Of a DNA stretch of 64,000 bases, positions 22,355 to 33,639 are shown piece by piece. Within the stretch, counting starts at the first letter, position 1. Each line of letters opens with the position of its first letter. The stretch is from assembly GCF_016086655.4 (NCBI RefSeq), contig NC_052137.2, positions 18,825,041 to 18,889,040 on the forward strand, written 5' to 3'. A program made the position numbers and the translations under genes. The notes under the pieces were generated by a model. That model ran no database searches, was not told the origin of the DNA, and worked only from the letters and a program-made list of their open reading frames with translations. This DNA comes from Lepeophtheirus salmonis (Eukaryota > Arthropoda > Copepoda > Siphonostomatoida > Caligidae).

Positions 22355-23081
22355 GGTTGGGGAAAAAGTAATTTGGTATTTTTCGCTTTATTTCAATGCT
22401 TTATAAGAAATGTTATAGTCATTCCGTTCAAGCCACATATACCCTGTTCTGATTGATAACATACTGCCTACGAGAATCCAACTTCATTATGCCCTTCTTG
22501 CAGAAGCCCTTGTTGTCAAAAAACTCTGACAAGTAATTTTCGGAGGCTTCTATCGATGCCATATTTGCACACTCAAGCACGTTGGTCATAGCCAGGAACA
22601 AGTGGAAGTCACTTGATGCCAGGCTTGGAATGTAAAGTAGATCCATAAGAGCTTCCTATCGAGCTCCCGGAGCTTCTGGCGCGTCATCAAAGATGTTTGT
22701 GGCCCGGCATTGTCTTGATGATGTCTTGTTGCCTTCCATTCACCAATGTTGTTGGTTAATTCTGTTCGATCGCCAGCTTGAAAAGGTCGAGTTCTTCACA
22801 GTAGAGGGCAGAATTGAGCAGGAAGGAATTTGCTCGAACCACTGTTGTGCAATATGAGCCAAAATACTATCGGCCTAGTAAGCATTGCAAATTTACTTTA
22901 TCGCTTTCCATGTGTTTTTCCTTTTGAGGCAGTAAAAATGTGAACAATGGCGAATTTCTTCATTATATACCTCCATACTCGATGCAGGATAATTCACTAC
23001 TGAGCTGGCCAAGCACAATACTGTCTAAAAGAGTTTGTAGTATACACTCACACATTTACAACGATTTATCGTTTGATTTGA
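22355..23081 (-). pseudogene. Irritans-like mariner, internally deleted, copy 1
   Basis: Minus strand. The 3' terminus 'ggttggggaaaaagtaattt' at 22355 matches 32846 and the complement of 60041. MEVYNEEIRHCSHFYCLKRK is the N-terminus. AHIAQQWFEQ closes the first DNA-binding domain. The coding then skips to the ELLP...LNSALYC-like region before LDLFKLAIEQN. Next come the second-Asp area (decayed), LRELDRKLLW and the third-Asp block as SPSLASSDFHLFLAM (family: SPDLAPSDYHLFLSL; the first Asp of that block is lost). The C-terminus NYLSEFFDNKGFCKKGIMKL follows in a 72-codon open frame (22428-22646). About 170-180 residues are missing at the internal junction. Confidence 0.85.
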
Positions 23082-23089
23082 TAATGTAA

Positions 23090-23635
23090 CCCAGAATATA
23101 CCTGAAGAAAATAAATATTGTCACCAATAGGAGAAAATAGTCGTTTGGTATATTTGTATGTTCATAAGAAAGAAAAGAGAGAAGAAAAAGCTACGCAATA
23201 TGTTCTTTTGTCTATGTATGTGAGACTGGGATTTTTTTTCCCCGTGTGTATTTTTAACATATACATATACACCTCATTTAACATTCCATACAAGATATTC
23301 AAGAGATTAATATATCTATGTACATTGTACATACATCTAGGTGAAGCCGAGGATGAAAATCATTTTATTATCCTCTTTCTTTCCTCTTTGTAATACGCTA
23401 AATATGACAGTTTAATCAATGTATATGTCATTATAAACCATTTCAACATATGAAAAAATTTAGATAATGATGAAGCATTTGGAACATGTATTGTTTTTCA
23501 GTTCATTTAATAGACACATTGCTTCATTTTATTATACTTTGGAAACATTAAACATTCGGCAGGATCATTAATTACATTGAGATACGTAATTGTTTCATAC
23601 AGCAGCATAGAGGCTTCCACACGATTATATTATTT
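23090..23635. other. No recognisable gene
   Basis: A 91-codon AT-rich open frame at 23118-23393 has no motif I recognise and is probably chance. Confidence 0.45.
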
Positions 23636-23639
23636 CTTT

Positions 23640-24100
23640 TGGGTGAAGGCTTGGTTTTTGGGTATTTTTTGCAAAAATGAAAATATTAAATTTATTGGAA
23701 AAAAAAGTTCAAAACTATAGCTATTCATAGAAAATATATATTTTTTAAAAATATATTTCAACTACCTATTGGTATTCATAGAAAATAATTTTTTTAGGAA
23801 AAAATTTGAAATATTAAATTTTTTCAAAATAAAATTCTAAAGTCCACAGCTTCTTACCAAAATATATATTTTTTAATTTTTTTCTAAAATCCACAACTGT
23901 TTACAAAAAGTATTTCAAAAATTTAACCACAAGATCTATAGAAATTCACAATATACAATTTTTTGGAAAAAAATTTCAACCAACAAATTTCTTGGAATAA
24001 TAATTCAAATATTATATATTTTTAGAAAAAATCAAAAGTCCTAACTTTGAGGAGGGTTACAGGCCCTGAAACCCTACCTCTGCGTACGCGTCTGCAGTAT
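23640..24100. repeat. AT-rich interspersed minisatellite, copy 2, with GC-rich tail
   Basis: Degenerate tandem units built from 'atagctattcatagaaaa', 'attttttggaaaaaa' and 'aaatccacaactgtttac', period roughly 50-60 bases. It ends at 24050-24095 in 'gaggagggttacaggccc...ctctgcgtacgcgtctg', the same tail as at 1-52 and 37035-37078. Confidence 0.7.
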
Positions 24101-24416
24101 GGAAACATCTTTAACATTCTATCAAGCAAAATCCAGTTTTAAAAATCTATAAGGAAGTTCTTTCATTTTCTAAAATTTAACATCTTACCTGTGACAATAC
24201 ATAATTTTCATCGAACTTAATGTTCTCTATTGTTACCTATACGGGAGCTCAGCATCCACCTTTTGGATAACACAGCTAAAGGGGGTTTCCACATTTAACA
24301 TGTGTGTACACCTACAGAGTGAGGAATCAAAATTTGCAGTTGTAGGACTCAATTTTTAAAAAACTGTAATTTTTATGGAATGAAGAAAAGGCAACTTAAA
24401 AAATATTATTGTTATC

Positions 24417-25565
24417 TTAAATACTATATTTTTTATTCACTATGTATCCTTCACATGCAATAACAGTCTGTATACGCCAGCAAAATGATATGAAGGTCTT
24501 GGCAAGTAAGGGGTGTCCATAGCTGGCATTATAGCAGTTCGGAGCAAATCCAAATTTGGACAAAAGATGCGGCAAATATTCTTCTCTAAGACATCCCAAA
24601 CTGGAAGAAGTGCTGGAGCCAGTGCTGGAGGAGGGCTACATGGAGGTAGGTCAGAAGTTTTGTTGCTTCTTGGCTGTATGGACCTATAAAGGACTTGTTG
24701 AAAGTGTCGGGAGTCTGGATGAGAGATACAACGGACTGTACAGTTTTCTCGGTACTGACACCGTTGCAGAAGCCCATCTTAAGGGGTGGGCTCTGTTGTG
24801 GCGTGTCCGGTAGGCCTTGAACTCCATGTATGCCTAGATGGAATAGTCAAGAGGGATTAGGTCTGAGCTCTGCAGTGGCCAAAATCCAGATGCTCCTTAT
24901 TGTTGGAGCACCCAGAGATAATTGCCAACGATGGATTTGATCCAATGGAGAGCTTTGGTGTCCAGAGTTTTGACGTACTCATCAGCTTTCAGCCTGTATC
25001 CTAAAGGGAACCGCACGGTATTAATGGCCTTCCCGTTGAATTTAACCAGGCCTAACATCATCAATGAAGCAGTTATTTGGTGTTGGAGACATATCGGTGC
25101 TCCTCTGCTACATATCTACACACGCAATCAGAGTGAGTCCACACGTTCCCTTAAGGTGGTTCAAGATCTCTTTTGTACGCTCCATTCTGCTCTTATATCA
25201 AAATATCCCGTAAAATAAGCCATGTTGACTTTCCTCCTTCCTCTTTTAGAGCCCTGGATACTGCCGATGTAGATATGTTCATATTTTTGGCCATGTCAGC
25301 AATTGAGTAAATAGCATTTTCTTACATGCCAACTTCAAGCTGTTGACGGACTCAGAGGGTTTCCTGCCTGCTCTTGGAGAGTGCCTGAGGTCCTAATCGA
25401 CCTTCAACTGCATGTATGTACTGTAAATCGTCTTTTTCGAGGCTACAGTCTTCTTCAGATTCCCTTCCAGGACAATCCCACGTGGAGGAGCGCTTGATAT
25501 CCCAATACTCTTCTCGTACTGTGTGCTCATGGTGGCAACTTCGACAATGTTTTTTTGTTAGCAAT
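24417..25565 (-). pseudogene. Mariner-like transposase, near full-length but decayed
   Basis: Minus strand, N-terminus at 25565. GISSAPPRGIVLEGNLKKTV (first helix-turn-helix area); YYSIADMAKNMNISTSAVSR then ALKEEGGKS (second helix-turn-helix, very clear); LNHLKG-like segment; a first-Asp area too decayed to place; LDTKALHWIKS; then GFWPLQSSDLIPLDYSI, the third-Asp block with Asp kept; AYMEFKAYRTRHNR; and, after further shifts, LLAKTFISFCWRIQTVIACE at the C-terminus. Length about 1.15 kb agrees with a nearly complete element broken by stops and shifts. The plus-strand ORFs at 24556-24813 and 24922-25218 are shadows of it. Confidence 0.85.
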
Positions 25566-26067
25566 TGACAGCCTCAACATTGTTCATAGAGAAATTGTAA
25601 AAAAAATTCTTTATCTTTCAAAATTTACATAATAGGGATGAGTAAATAATACAAGTTGGCCCAGTATAGGACATAATTAATATTATTTTTGGCCTTTTAT
25701 AGATATAAGACTGCAATCTTATATACATCCTTATTTAAGTATGTAAATGATGTATTTTTCCTGGTTTTCAACAAGTCAAATTAAGTCATTTAAAAATATT
25801 TATGCATCGATTTAAAAAACCTGTAATATTAGTTTCGAAAGCAATTTAAGCTACTAATTATATTAAGTAATATAAATACTGAAAAGAAGTATATATTTTT
25901 TTATTAATAACTTAAAGGTAATACCAAAAAATACACGTACACTGTGTATAGGTTTACTCGTGCTTCATACTTTCTCTTACTATTTCGAAATTGGATACAG
26001 TGGGAAGTTATAATAAGATTATCCCAACCTTTTTTAGAAAAAAAAATAACTGGATGAGGTTGGGATT

Positions 26068-26346
26068 TTGTGTCTCATGGAGTATTCGGTAAAGGGAGGA
26101 AAGGGACTAAGATTAGATCCATGGACTGTGGAATGTGCTCCAAAAATAAAATTTTTAGCGGGTTACATAATAAGATGTAATTTCTCCAGGACTCATCCCT
26201 CAGTTCTCGTATCGACTCCAAGTCCCTCTCTCACAAATGCTCCTGGAGAGACAAACTCACAGTTTTCTACAGATAATGACAATATATATTTTAAAGTGCT
26301 AACTATTCCAAGTAATTCAAAAGAGTCGGGATCCCACTCCGTATAA
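26068..26346 (+). CDS. Unidentified 92-codon ORF (doubtful)
   Basis: Open frame starting MCLMEYSVKGGKGLRLDPWT with a Ser/Pro/Thr-rich middle (LVSTPSPSLTNAPGETNS). Base composition is less AT-rich than its surroundings. Upstream stops lie within 30 bases. No domain is recognised on either strand, and the minus strand lacks transposase motifs. It could be an old exon (a GTATAAG donor-like string lies at its end, 26339) or chance. Low confidence. Confidence 0.2.
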   Translation: MCLMEYSVKGGKGLRLDPWTVECAPKIKFLAGYIIRCNFSRTHPSVLVSTPSPSLTNAPGETNSQFSTDNDNIYFKVLTIPSNSKESGSHSV

Positions 26347-26636
26347 GATATAATTTGCGTGTATAATATAGATTGCTAAACTATAACTGAACTTTTTGAG
26401 CTAGTTAACCCCTTCCCTCTCAAAAGAAAGATGCAATTCACGTCCTTTGTATGAATCATACAAGTCAACCAACCTTTAATTCTAGTAGTACTTGACGTGT
26501 TGATGACGAATCTATAATAATTTTTTTCGAATCGTATTTCGAGAATTTTTTAGTGAAAAACTTTTGGAGTTTTTAACCCTTTACTCTTACAAATTAAATT
26601 GTAATCGATATTGCAGCTGAAATAAACCTTCTAGAA

Positions 26637-27145
26637 CAGTGGTTACCAACCTGAGGACCTCCACATTAAATAAGGTTGCGGTACCATTATCATTACGAGA
26701 CAAATTTTGCCAAATTATTTGATTTTTGGCTTTATTCAGCTTAAGTTACCAGCTTCCTTTCTTTTTTTCAATTAGTGGCTATATTTTTGGAAAGAATAGT
26801 AAGAATACCCTGGGAATGGTGGTCCAGGCTCTTTGGTGGGAACTAAAAGGTTTTTATAAGAGGAATTTCTTAACTCAAAGGCATCAACTGTTCTATATAT
26901 AGCCCACTTAATGACCACAAACATGGTAGCCGGGTGATTTTCTTCTCTGATGAAGAATTTTACGGAAAGTAGAGTTATTTCAAGAATGAATAATCTATAA
27001 TTCATAATTTCAATAAATGGGAGGTCCTTGTCAAAAAAAAAATAATAATAATAACTGTATGTATAAGTTATTTTAAGAATTGGGGTCGTTTATTGATTGC
27101 ATGTTCTAAAATAGTCGCTACAATTAAAAAGGTGGAGAACCACTT
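26637..27145. mobile_element. hAT-type MITE, 509 bp, with target site duplication
   Basis: Left end CAGTGGTTACCAACC (26637-26651). The right end, read inverted, is AAGTGGTTCTCCACC (27145-27131). The ends agree at 11 of 15 positions. Flanking octamers are TTCTAGAA (26629-26636) and TTCTGGCA (27146-27153), six of eight identical, the 8 bp duplication length of hAT elements. The inner sequence has no transposase. A 77-codon minus-strand frame at 26772-27005 has no recognised domain. Non-autonomous; mobilised, if ever, by a hAT transposase encoded elsewhere. Confidence 0.75.
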
Positions 27146-27581
27146 TTCTGGCACCAAATACTCTGTAGTAAATGAAATTTCAAAAATTTATGCTGAAAGT
27201 AAATTCTTTTGAAGTAAAAACAATGGAAATCCTGAGGTGGTATTCGTTTTCAAACAAAACCCTTTAAAATGGAAGTTTCTTTAAAATTCAAATTACATTT
27301 TTCTCAAGATTGAATGATTAATTATGAAGTATAAGAACGCATTTGAAATCACTATAAAATGTAGCAATTTATAATTGTTTATATTAGTTATGCTCTTATA
27401 TTTTATTTCATATAGCTGGTAAAAATCCTTTAAAAAAATTAAAAATGGAAATTTTCATAAAGCATATTTGAAAACAAAAAAAAATTAATTAAAGTTTCGT
27501 GATTAACATGACAATTGCTATTTTTTTATTATTTTTTAGTTAGCTTTTGTTATCAATGGGTTGAATATATAATCTGTCTGT

Positions 27582-28627
27582 GTAGCAAAGGGTTACACGG
27601 CGTTGCTCGGACAAAGGAGGAGAGGGAAATCACATTGACAATAGTCAGTTTACCCTATCAATAGAATCCTTAAGTGCTGGCAATCATTATAATATTGGAC
27701 CTGTATAATATAAATATGAATTATTATGACCTTTTTTTTAAACTGTGCCTTAAACTTCGAATAACATACCACCATATCTGGATGAAAATGTGAAGTCCAT
27801 TTTTAATTTTTGTCAAAAAATTGCCAAATCAGAGTAATCAAAGAAAAATACAAAAAATGTTTTGAACAAGTTTTGTAAAAAATTATTTAATATGCTTATT
27901 TTCATGGTAAAGAAGAATAAAAATTCATCAATATTTTTTTTCGTAACTGCAAAATCAAAAATTTATGAAGAATTAAAAAATTCCCCTTATAATTGGTTCA
28001 TTTGTGCAAATATTTCAAAAGTTATGTAATAAATATTTAGAAATTGAAAATACTATTTTGTTCAAAATGCATTGTTTTGTGGCATTTCTTTTTAAAAAAT
28101 AAAAATTGACGTTTGAAAAAAAGTAAGAAAAATTGAAAAAAATTTCAAAATTATTTTGAAAAATGATGGATATTTCAGTTAAACATCAACTTTATATTAG
28201 TGAATTTTATATACAAACGAATTTTGAGATAAATTTCTACTAACTTTATTTAATCTCAGAATCCAATATTATAATGGAAATACTTTTTTTTTTAACCTGA
28301 AAAAAAAAAAAAAACTCCCCGATTTCTTATTTTGGCCATAATTTTTTTGTTTTGAATAAATTTCGAAATTTATTTTATTCATGAAGTTATTTTTTGAGAT
28401 ACCAGTCATTTTTTGATTTTTAACTCAATATACCCGTATAAAAACAATTTTTTGTGTTTTGGGTATATAATAAGCCCTCTTATATGACTCCTTGAAAAAT
28501 CGGCACTCCCGTCTGAACCCAGCCAGTATAAAAAGAGGCACCCATACAAAAATTCAGCCTTATAGGCTCAACGGTGTGGCCACCTACAAAGGATACACAC
28601 AAACTCTATTATATAGGTCTATACAGA
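27582..28627 (-). mobile_element. Helitron-like non-autonomous element, about 1.05 kb
   Basis: Minus strand. The 5' end A|TCTGTATAGACCTATATAA begins at 28627 and continues 'gagtttgtgtgtatccttt', 'gggtgcctctttttatact' and 'gacgggagtgccgattttt', matching 34618 onwards. The 3' end reads CCGAGCAACGCCGTGTAAC then TTTGCTAC at 27582, matching the hairpin and CTAG end at 35651-35675 with CTAG mutated to CTAC. The body is very AT-rich and lacks Rep or helicase coding, so it depends on an autonomous partner. Confidence 0.85.
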
Positions 28628-28629
28628 TT

Positions 28630-30736
28630 TCTTCATTCTTGAAGATTGATCAATCATATTTCCCACAATCTTAATAAAACAATCAAACTTTATAGCTATG
28701 TGAACTATTGATTTTTTTTCACATGAAACTCTTTGTACAGCATACTGAAAGAATGCTTAAACATCTATGCATATTTTGAATCCTTACGAAATCAAAATAA
28801 CAAAATCTTGATTGTAATAACATCAATGGAGATATTATTTGAACATGAATACAATAAGATGTTTGTACTATGTATACAAAAATTTGATACTATTTTTATT
28901 CGGGAAAATATTATTGGATTTTCTTCAACAAGAATCTTTTTACATAAAATAATTTAAGAATAATAAGATATTGAACATACATCTATGTATCGAATTACAT
29001 TATTTAAAAAAAAAGAAGGGGAATAGCGTTCACAAATTTTCACGTCATAAAAAGTGGAGGATTGATTGTTTAACATTTTTCAAACCATCAGATATATAAT
29101 TCTATATGTAGGAGCACAATGTACCCACTCTTTGGATATTTTTTATATGGCCATGACTGATTTTGATAATTCTTAGTGAGGCTGCTAATTCTAACAAACT
29201 AACTAAATCTGAAATTTTAGACTTACACGAGACCTTGGCCTAGTTTAGGAATCCATCAAATTTTAGCCCTTTTCGAAGGATCTAAAACTTCAGGGGGGCA
29301 TACCTCCGTTTTTGGTTTCAAAAAAGTTTGTTTAAAAATACTTACAAGTTAATAAAGTTAATTTTCATTAAAAAATAATATTTATTCAAAAAATAGAATG
29401 CAAACATTATTGTGAAGTATTACAAATGCTTCAAGTTTGATTTAGCCAGTTTTTTGTTAGAGGTTTAACATATATACTCATGCACTACAACTATTCAAAA
29501 AATTAGAGTCGGATCTTAATGAAATCACCTTCATTTAGGCCTAAAATTGAAAAGGGTCTTTTTTTACCCTAATAGTAAATCCCTTATTGAGGTTTTTTCC
29601 CCGTTATAACGAAGGTTCATTTTTTGATATTTATTGATAACTTTTTAATCCAGGATGTTTCTCAGCGTTGTCATTAGTATTTCAAAAATGATTTTTTAAG
29701 AAGGAAGACTACAAAACTTTTGAACTCCATATTTAATTATATTAGTACGGGATAACAATTGGATCACGAATCTGTAATTATCTTTTTCGTATTTTTTGAA
29801 TAATGTCGTGAGACAAGTTTTTGAGTAAGAAAAAAATGAGTAACCAATACAATTAACTTTGTTCTTTGCAAAATTGTTAACACAGTTCAAATATGTGCTT
29901 GTATTGCATATGCAATCATCCAATCATGAGAAAATGCCATTTAATGGTTAAGAAACCCCCATATTTGAAGGGTTTTGTTTTCAATAGTTTTACGCAAAAA
30001 AACAGTTATTTGAAGAGGGCATTAGATTGACCATTACTGCCCAACCTCCCTAAAAATTATTTGAAATTATAAATATTTCAATATGAAATTCCTTCTAACT
30101 CAAATAAGATTATTCAAGACTTTTATTCAATTTTCACCCCCGCATATGCGCACTTTTTTTGAGGATGGCTTGGGCATATCAGGGACATGTTTCATATTTT
30201 GACTTTGTAATCTTTATTGTTACTCAACCACTATTCATCTTCATCAATCATTTTTTTATTCTCTAATTTTATTAAGATTACAAAAAAAATGTTGATTTTG
30301 TGTTGTAGGCTTCAAAACACTATGAATAAATCACATTTGTAACAACTATAATAACTTCTATTTTGAATTGGTTGCTTTTTTTTTGTACACATTTGACAAA
30401 CAATTTATGTCACCCTTGAAGTACATCAAATAATACCCGTAGAGTTCTTTGTTTCCCCTCTAGTGAGGTTAAGTCCGGTAATGTGCTCCTGATAAAATCT
30501 GTTTGACTGTTTTGTTCATTTTTCGATGATGTTTAGTTTATTGATTTTGTTATAGAGTTTCCATGCTTGAACCATCATTAAATTTAGGAACCAATTGTAT
30601 AAGAACACATGGTTTCCTCCTTTGCCCTGGAGTCTGTAAGTTCACTGATCTAACAGGGTAAAGCCCTAGAAAATTTGATTGTACAAATATAGTTGCAGAA
30701 TCCTTTCAAGTGTTTACCGCTAAATCATAGTGTATA
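28630..30736. other. AT-rich stretch without recognisable genes
   Basis: Several short open frames (for example 28733-28957 and 29696-29923) are AT-biased with no motif. No repeat family assigned. Confidence 0.5.
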
Positions 30737-30738
30737 TA

Positions 30739-31312
30739 CTAGGCTTGTTTGAAAAGTCCGTGCAAAGTCTGAGACACTATCGGAGCGGATCGAGGTTATG
30801 TTAAGTTAGTTCATCTCTGGAAGGAACACATATCTACTTTTAGCCAGATTGGTATAATTCTTTCTATTTGGCATTCGTTTGAATCGAGGAAGTGGAGTAA
30901 TTTTTTTTTAAATGGACGGAAAATAAATTCCTGTGTTAATTAAACATGACTTTATTAAAGACAAAATCCCTCAAGAGACTAAAAATAAGCTTGATAAACA
31001 TTTTGGAGGCTCTACACTTTCGATTAGAAGAGTTTATAAGTCGTTTCAAAATTGTCTGAGTGGTGGGTTGGGCACAAGTGATGCTGAACGATCTGGACGC
31101 CCTGTTGAGGTTACTACTCGATAAACTACTAATTGATCAAATCTATGATATTGTGATGAATGACTAAAGAGTGAAGTTGCGTGAGGTTGCTAGTGCTGAA
31201 GGCATCTCGAGTTGAATCCCTATTTTTCTTAGCACTACTAACTAAACGTAATCACGATACATGCCAGTTGTGCCACATCTCAGACTTTGCACAACTTTTC
31301 GAACGACCCCCG
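30739..31312 (+). mobile_element. Mellifera-type mariner deletion derivative, 574 bp, with TIRs and TA duplication
   Basis: The left end CTAGGCTTGTTTGAAAAGTC and inverted right end CGGGGGTCGTTCGAAAAGTT are both followed by 'gtgcaaagtctgaga'. TA flanks both sides (30737-30738 and 31313-31314). Inside, a start at 30913 (MDGK, then stop) leads into VLIKHDFIKDKIPQETKNKL and DKHFGGSTLSIRRVYKSFQN, then GTSDAERSGRPVEVTT, the hallmark linker of mellifera-subfamily mariners. QIYDIVMND and VKLREVASAEGISS belong to the second helix-turn-helix. The whole catalytic domain is gone. The element keeps everything needed in cis for mobilisation, while its own transposase is dead. Confidence 0.92.
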
Positions 31313-31314
31313 TA

Positions 31315-32840
31315 CATGGTTTTTATATATCCCTCCTTCATTTCGGATAGTACTGATTTTCTGGGTCAACCCAGACCTTCAAGTCTGTTCCTTCTCATAG
31401 TCACAGGAAGACCAATTCCCTTTTTGCTAATTTATTCACTAGGTCCGAGAAAGTAAATAAATTAGAATACTACAGTGAATTTCTTATTATGACTACCCAC
31501 ACGTACTTTAAAGAACGTAAGAATTCTTACATACTTTTTGAGCTGGAAAAATAGCTTATACTGCCGTAAATATTATTTTAGTCCAATGTAGATTAGTTGT
31601 TGTACATAAAATTAGAGCCAACTTTATAAGTATAAAACTCAATTTACTAACCAAGATTTGTAGACCAACAATTATTTAGCAATATGATTTGTTACAATGA
31701 ACAATAACGAATATTATAGAATCACTACTACGGAAATTAGAGCGTACAAAGTAATGCCTAAAATCAAAGTACATCATATTAGGCAATTAAGATAATCTGA
31801 AACTTTTTAAATGATTTAGGAGATAAACAGTACATAATTAAAAAATGTATTTTTTGTACGTTCCTCAAAGTACTTCAGGTAGTAATGGATTAACACCTGT
31901 ATAGGCAAATTGTTCTGCCATACATGCTAATACAGTCTGAACAGACAGGTGGTCAAAATTTATGGAAACAAAGTTTGTTTTGACACAGTTTTGTTATTGT
32001 ATCATCATTGGTTTTTGCTTTATTTTTACAAATTTACATCGAAATTCTTTATTTCTTACTTAATACCCTCGTGCATGCGTTAAGCTCAACTTTTCAAACT
32101 ATTGGAATTGCTATTATTAAAATAAATTTTCATTTTCTGCTTTCTTTTTTATTTTAAATTCATTTAGTGTAATTTAGAGGGTGATAAATATTAATGGACT
32201 TCCATAATAGGGCAGCTGCAATAAAATTAAAATTACATTTACTTAATGTTGTTGGAAAATCTAAGCAAGAATGGCCATTATTAGAGTTTCAAAACAAATG
32301 CGACTTTTACCTAGAGTTGCTTCATTCTTCTTATTAATATCTTTTTACCCCTCCAAGTTGTCGCAATTTATGATAGCACAAATGACACACTTTAAGATTT
32401 TTTTCTTTCCGCAGAATTCACCTTGCTAATTTAAATAATAGAGTAAATTCGTTAAGGCTTTAGATTTTATCAATCTCGACGCCCCTTGTGACAAAAAGTT
32501 TGCATTAATTTATGTGTTTTAATATAATGAAAGTAATCAAATATTTACTTCAACAATTATTCTAACTGGTGTTACTTTTCTTTTATCTTGCAAAGTTATG
32601 GTCGATTATGCATTTTTACATTTAGTGTTAACTTAACCTTTGATCTAACTTCTAAAAAATTAATGACCTCTTACTGTGATCTAATATAATTTTCTATCAA
32701 GATACAACAAAATCAATCTGTAACTTTTGCCATCCTGGCGACCAAAAAACAAACAAACTGATTCAAAAACTTCGGTGGCTCAGGTAAAAAGGAACAAAAT
32801 CAGTTGGGAGACGTAATGCAATTCTATCAAACTATTGAAA
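31315..32840. other. No recognisable gene
   Basis: AT-rich. The 91-codon frame at 31181-31456 begins inside the mariner derivative and runs out of it, so it is a chance frame. Nothing else assigned. Confidence 0.5.
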
Positions 32841-32845
32841 TAATG

Positions 32846-33638
32846 GGTTGGAGAAAAAGTAATTTCGTACTTTAATTCCATGCTTTATAAGAAGGGTTAC
32901 AATAATCCAATTTAAGGCAAGCATGCCTCGTTCAGTTCCATAACTTGTTGCAAAGTAGACGCCCTTGTTCGGAAACCCCATTTTCACAGGCCTCTATTGA
33001 GGCCAAATTTGTACTATTAAACCTGTTGGCAATAAATAGGAACAGGGGGTAGTCACTTAGTTCCTGTCCGGAAAGGAGGGTAGATGGATACAAACTTCCA
33101 ATCCTAGCACCTGGAGCTTCTGGTGCGTCATTAAAGATGTGTTCGGCCTGATATTCTATTGACGACGTTTTGTTGTCTCCTATGTACTAATGGTGACCAC
33201 TTCTGTACGATTGTCAGCTTCATACGTTCGCGTTGTTCACATTAAAGAGCATAATTGAGCGTTTGGTCATAGGACGGCAGCTTACAGTAGATTATTCCCT
33301 CCCAATCCCACTAAACACATATCTACACCTTCTAGGCAGTCAATCCTAGTATTGCCACAATCTGTGCCGCTTCACTGGCTTTTTACCACGATCTTTGTCG
33401 CTTGACATTGACGTAAGTTATCCATTTTTTATCAATAGTCACAATCCGCTTAAGAAATGAAGCATTATATACTTTTAGGTAGTAAAAAAATGTAAAATAT
33501 GACAAATTTCTTCCTTTGAGACCTTCATACTAACCTCACGGTAATTCACAACTGAACCGGCCAAATACCGGAGATACTGTCTCAAAGCGTTTATAGTATA
33601 CACTTACACCTTTACAACGCTTTATCAGATGATCCGAT
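32846..33638 (-). pseudogene. Irritans-like mariner, copy 2, with a different internal deletion
   Basis: Minus strand. The 3' terminus 'ggttggagaaaaagtaattt' at 32846 is shared with copies at 22355 and 60041. N-terminal KVSKEEICHILHFFTT joins directly to sequence before RIVTIDKKWITYVNVKRQRS, the first catalytic block (family RIVTGDEKWI; the Asp of 'TID' is kept). Then come GIIYCKLPSYDQTLNYAL, REEMKLTIVQK-like sequence, and shifted remnants of the second and third Asp blocks (TGTK and LPPVPIYCQ replace SPDLAPSDYHLF). The deletion removes most of the DNA-binding part, unlike copies 1 and 3, which keep it. Confidence 0.85.
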
Positions 33639-33639
33639 G

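Noticed and set aside
24556..25218. Plus-strand ORFs of 85 and 98 codons
   Set aside because: They lie opposite a minus-strand MLE with clear helix-turn-helix and third-Asp motifs.
31181..31456. 91-codon ORF as a gene
   Set aside because: It starts within the mariner derivative and crosses its 3' terminal repeat and the TA target site, so it is a chance frame.
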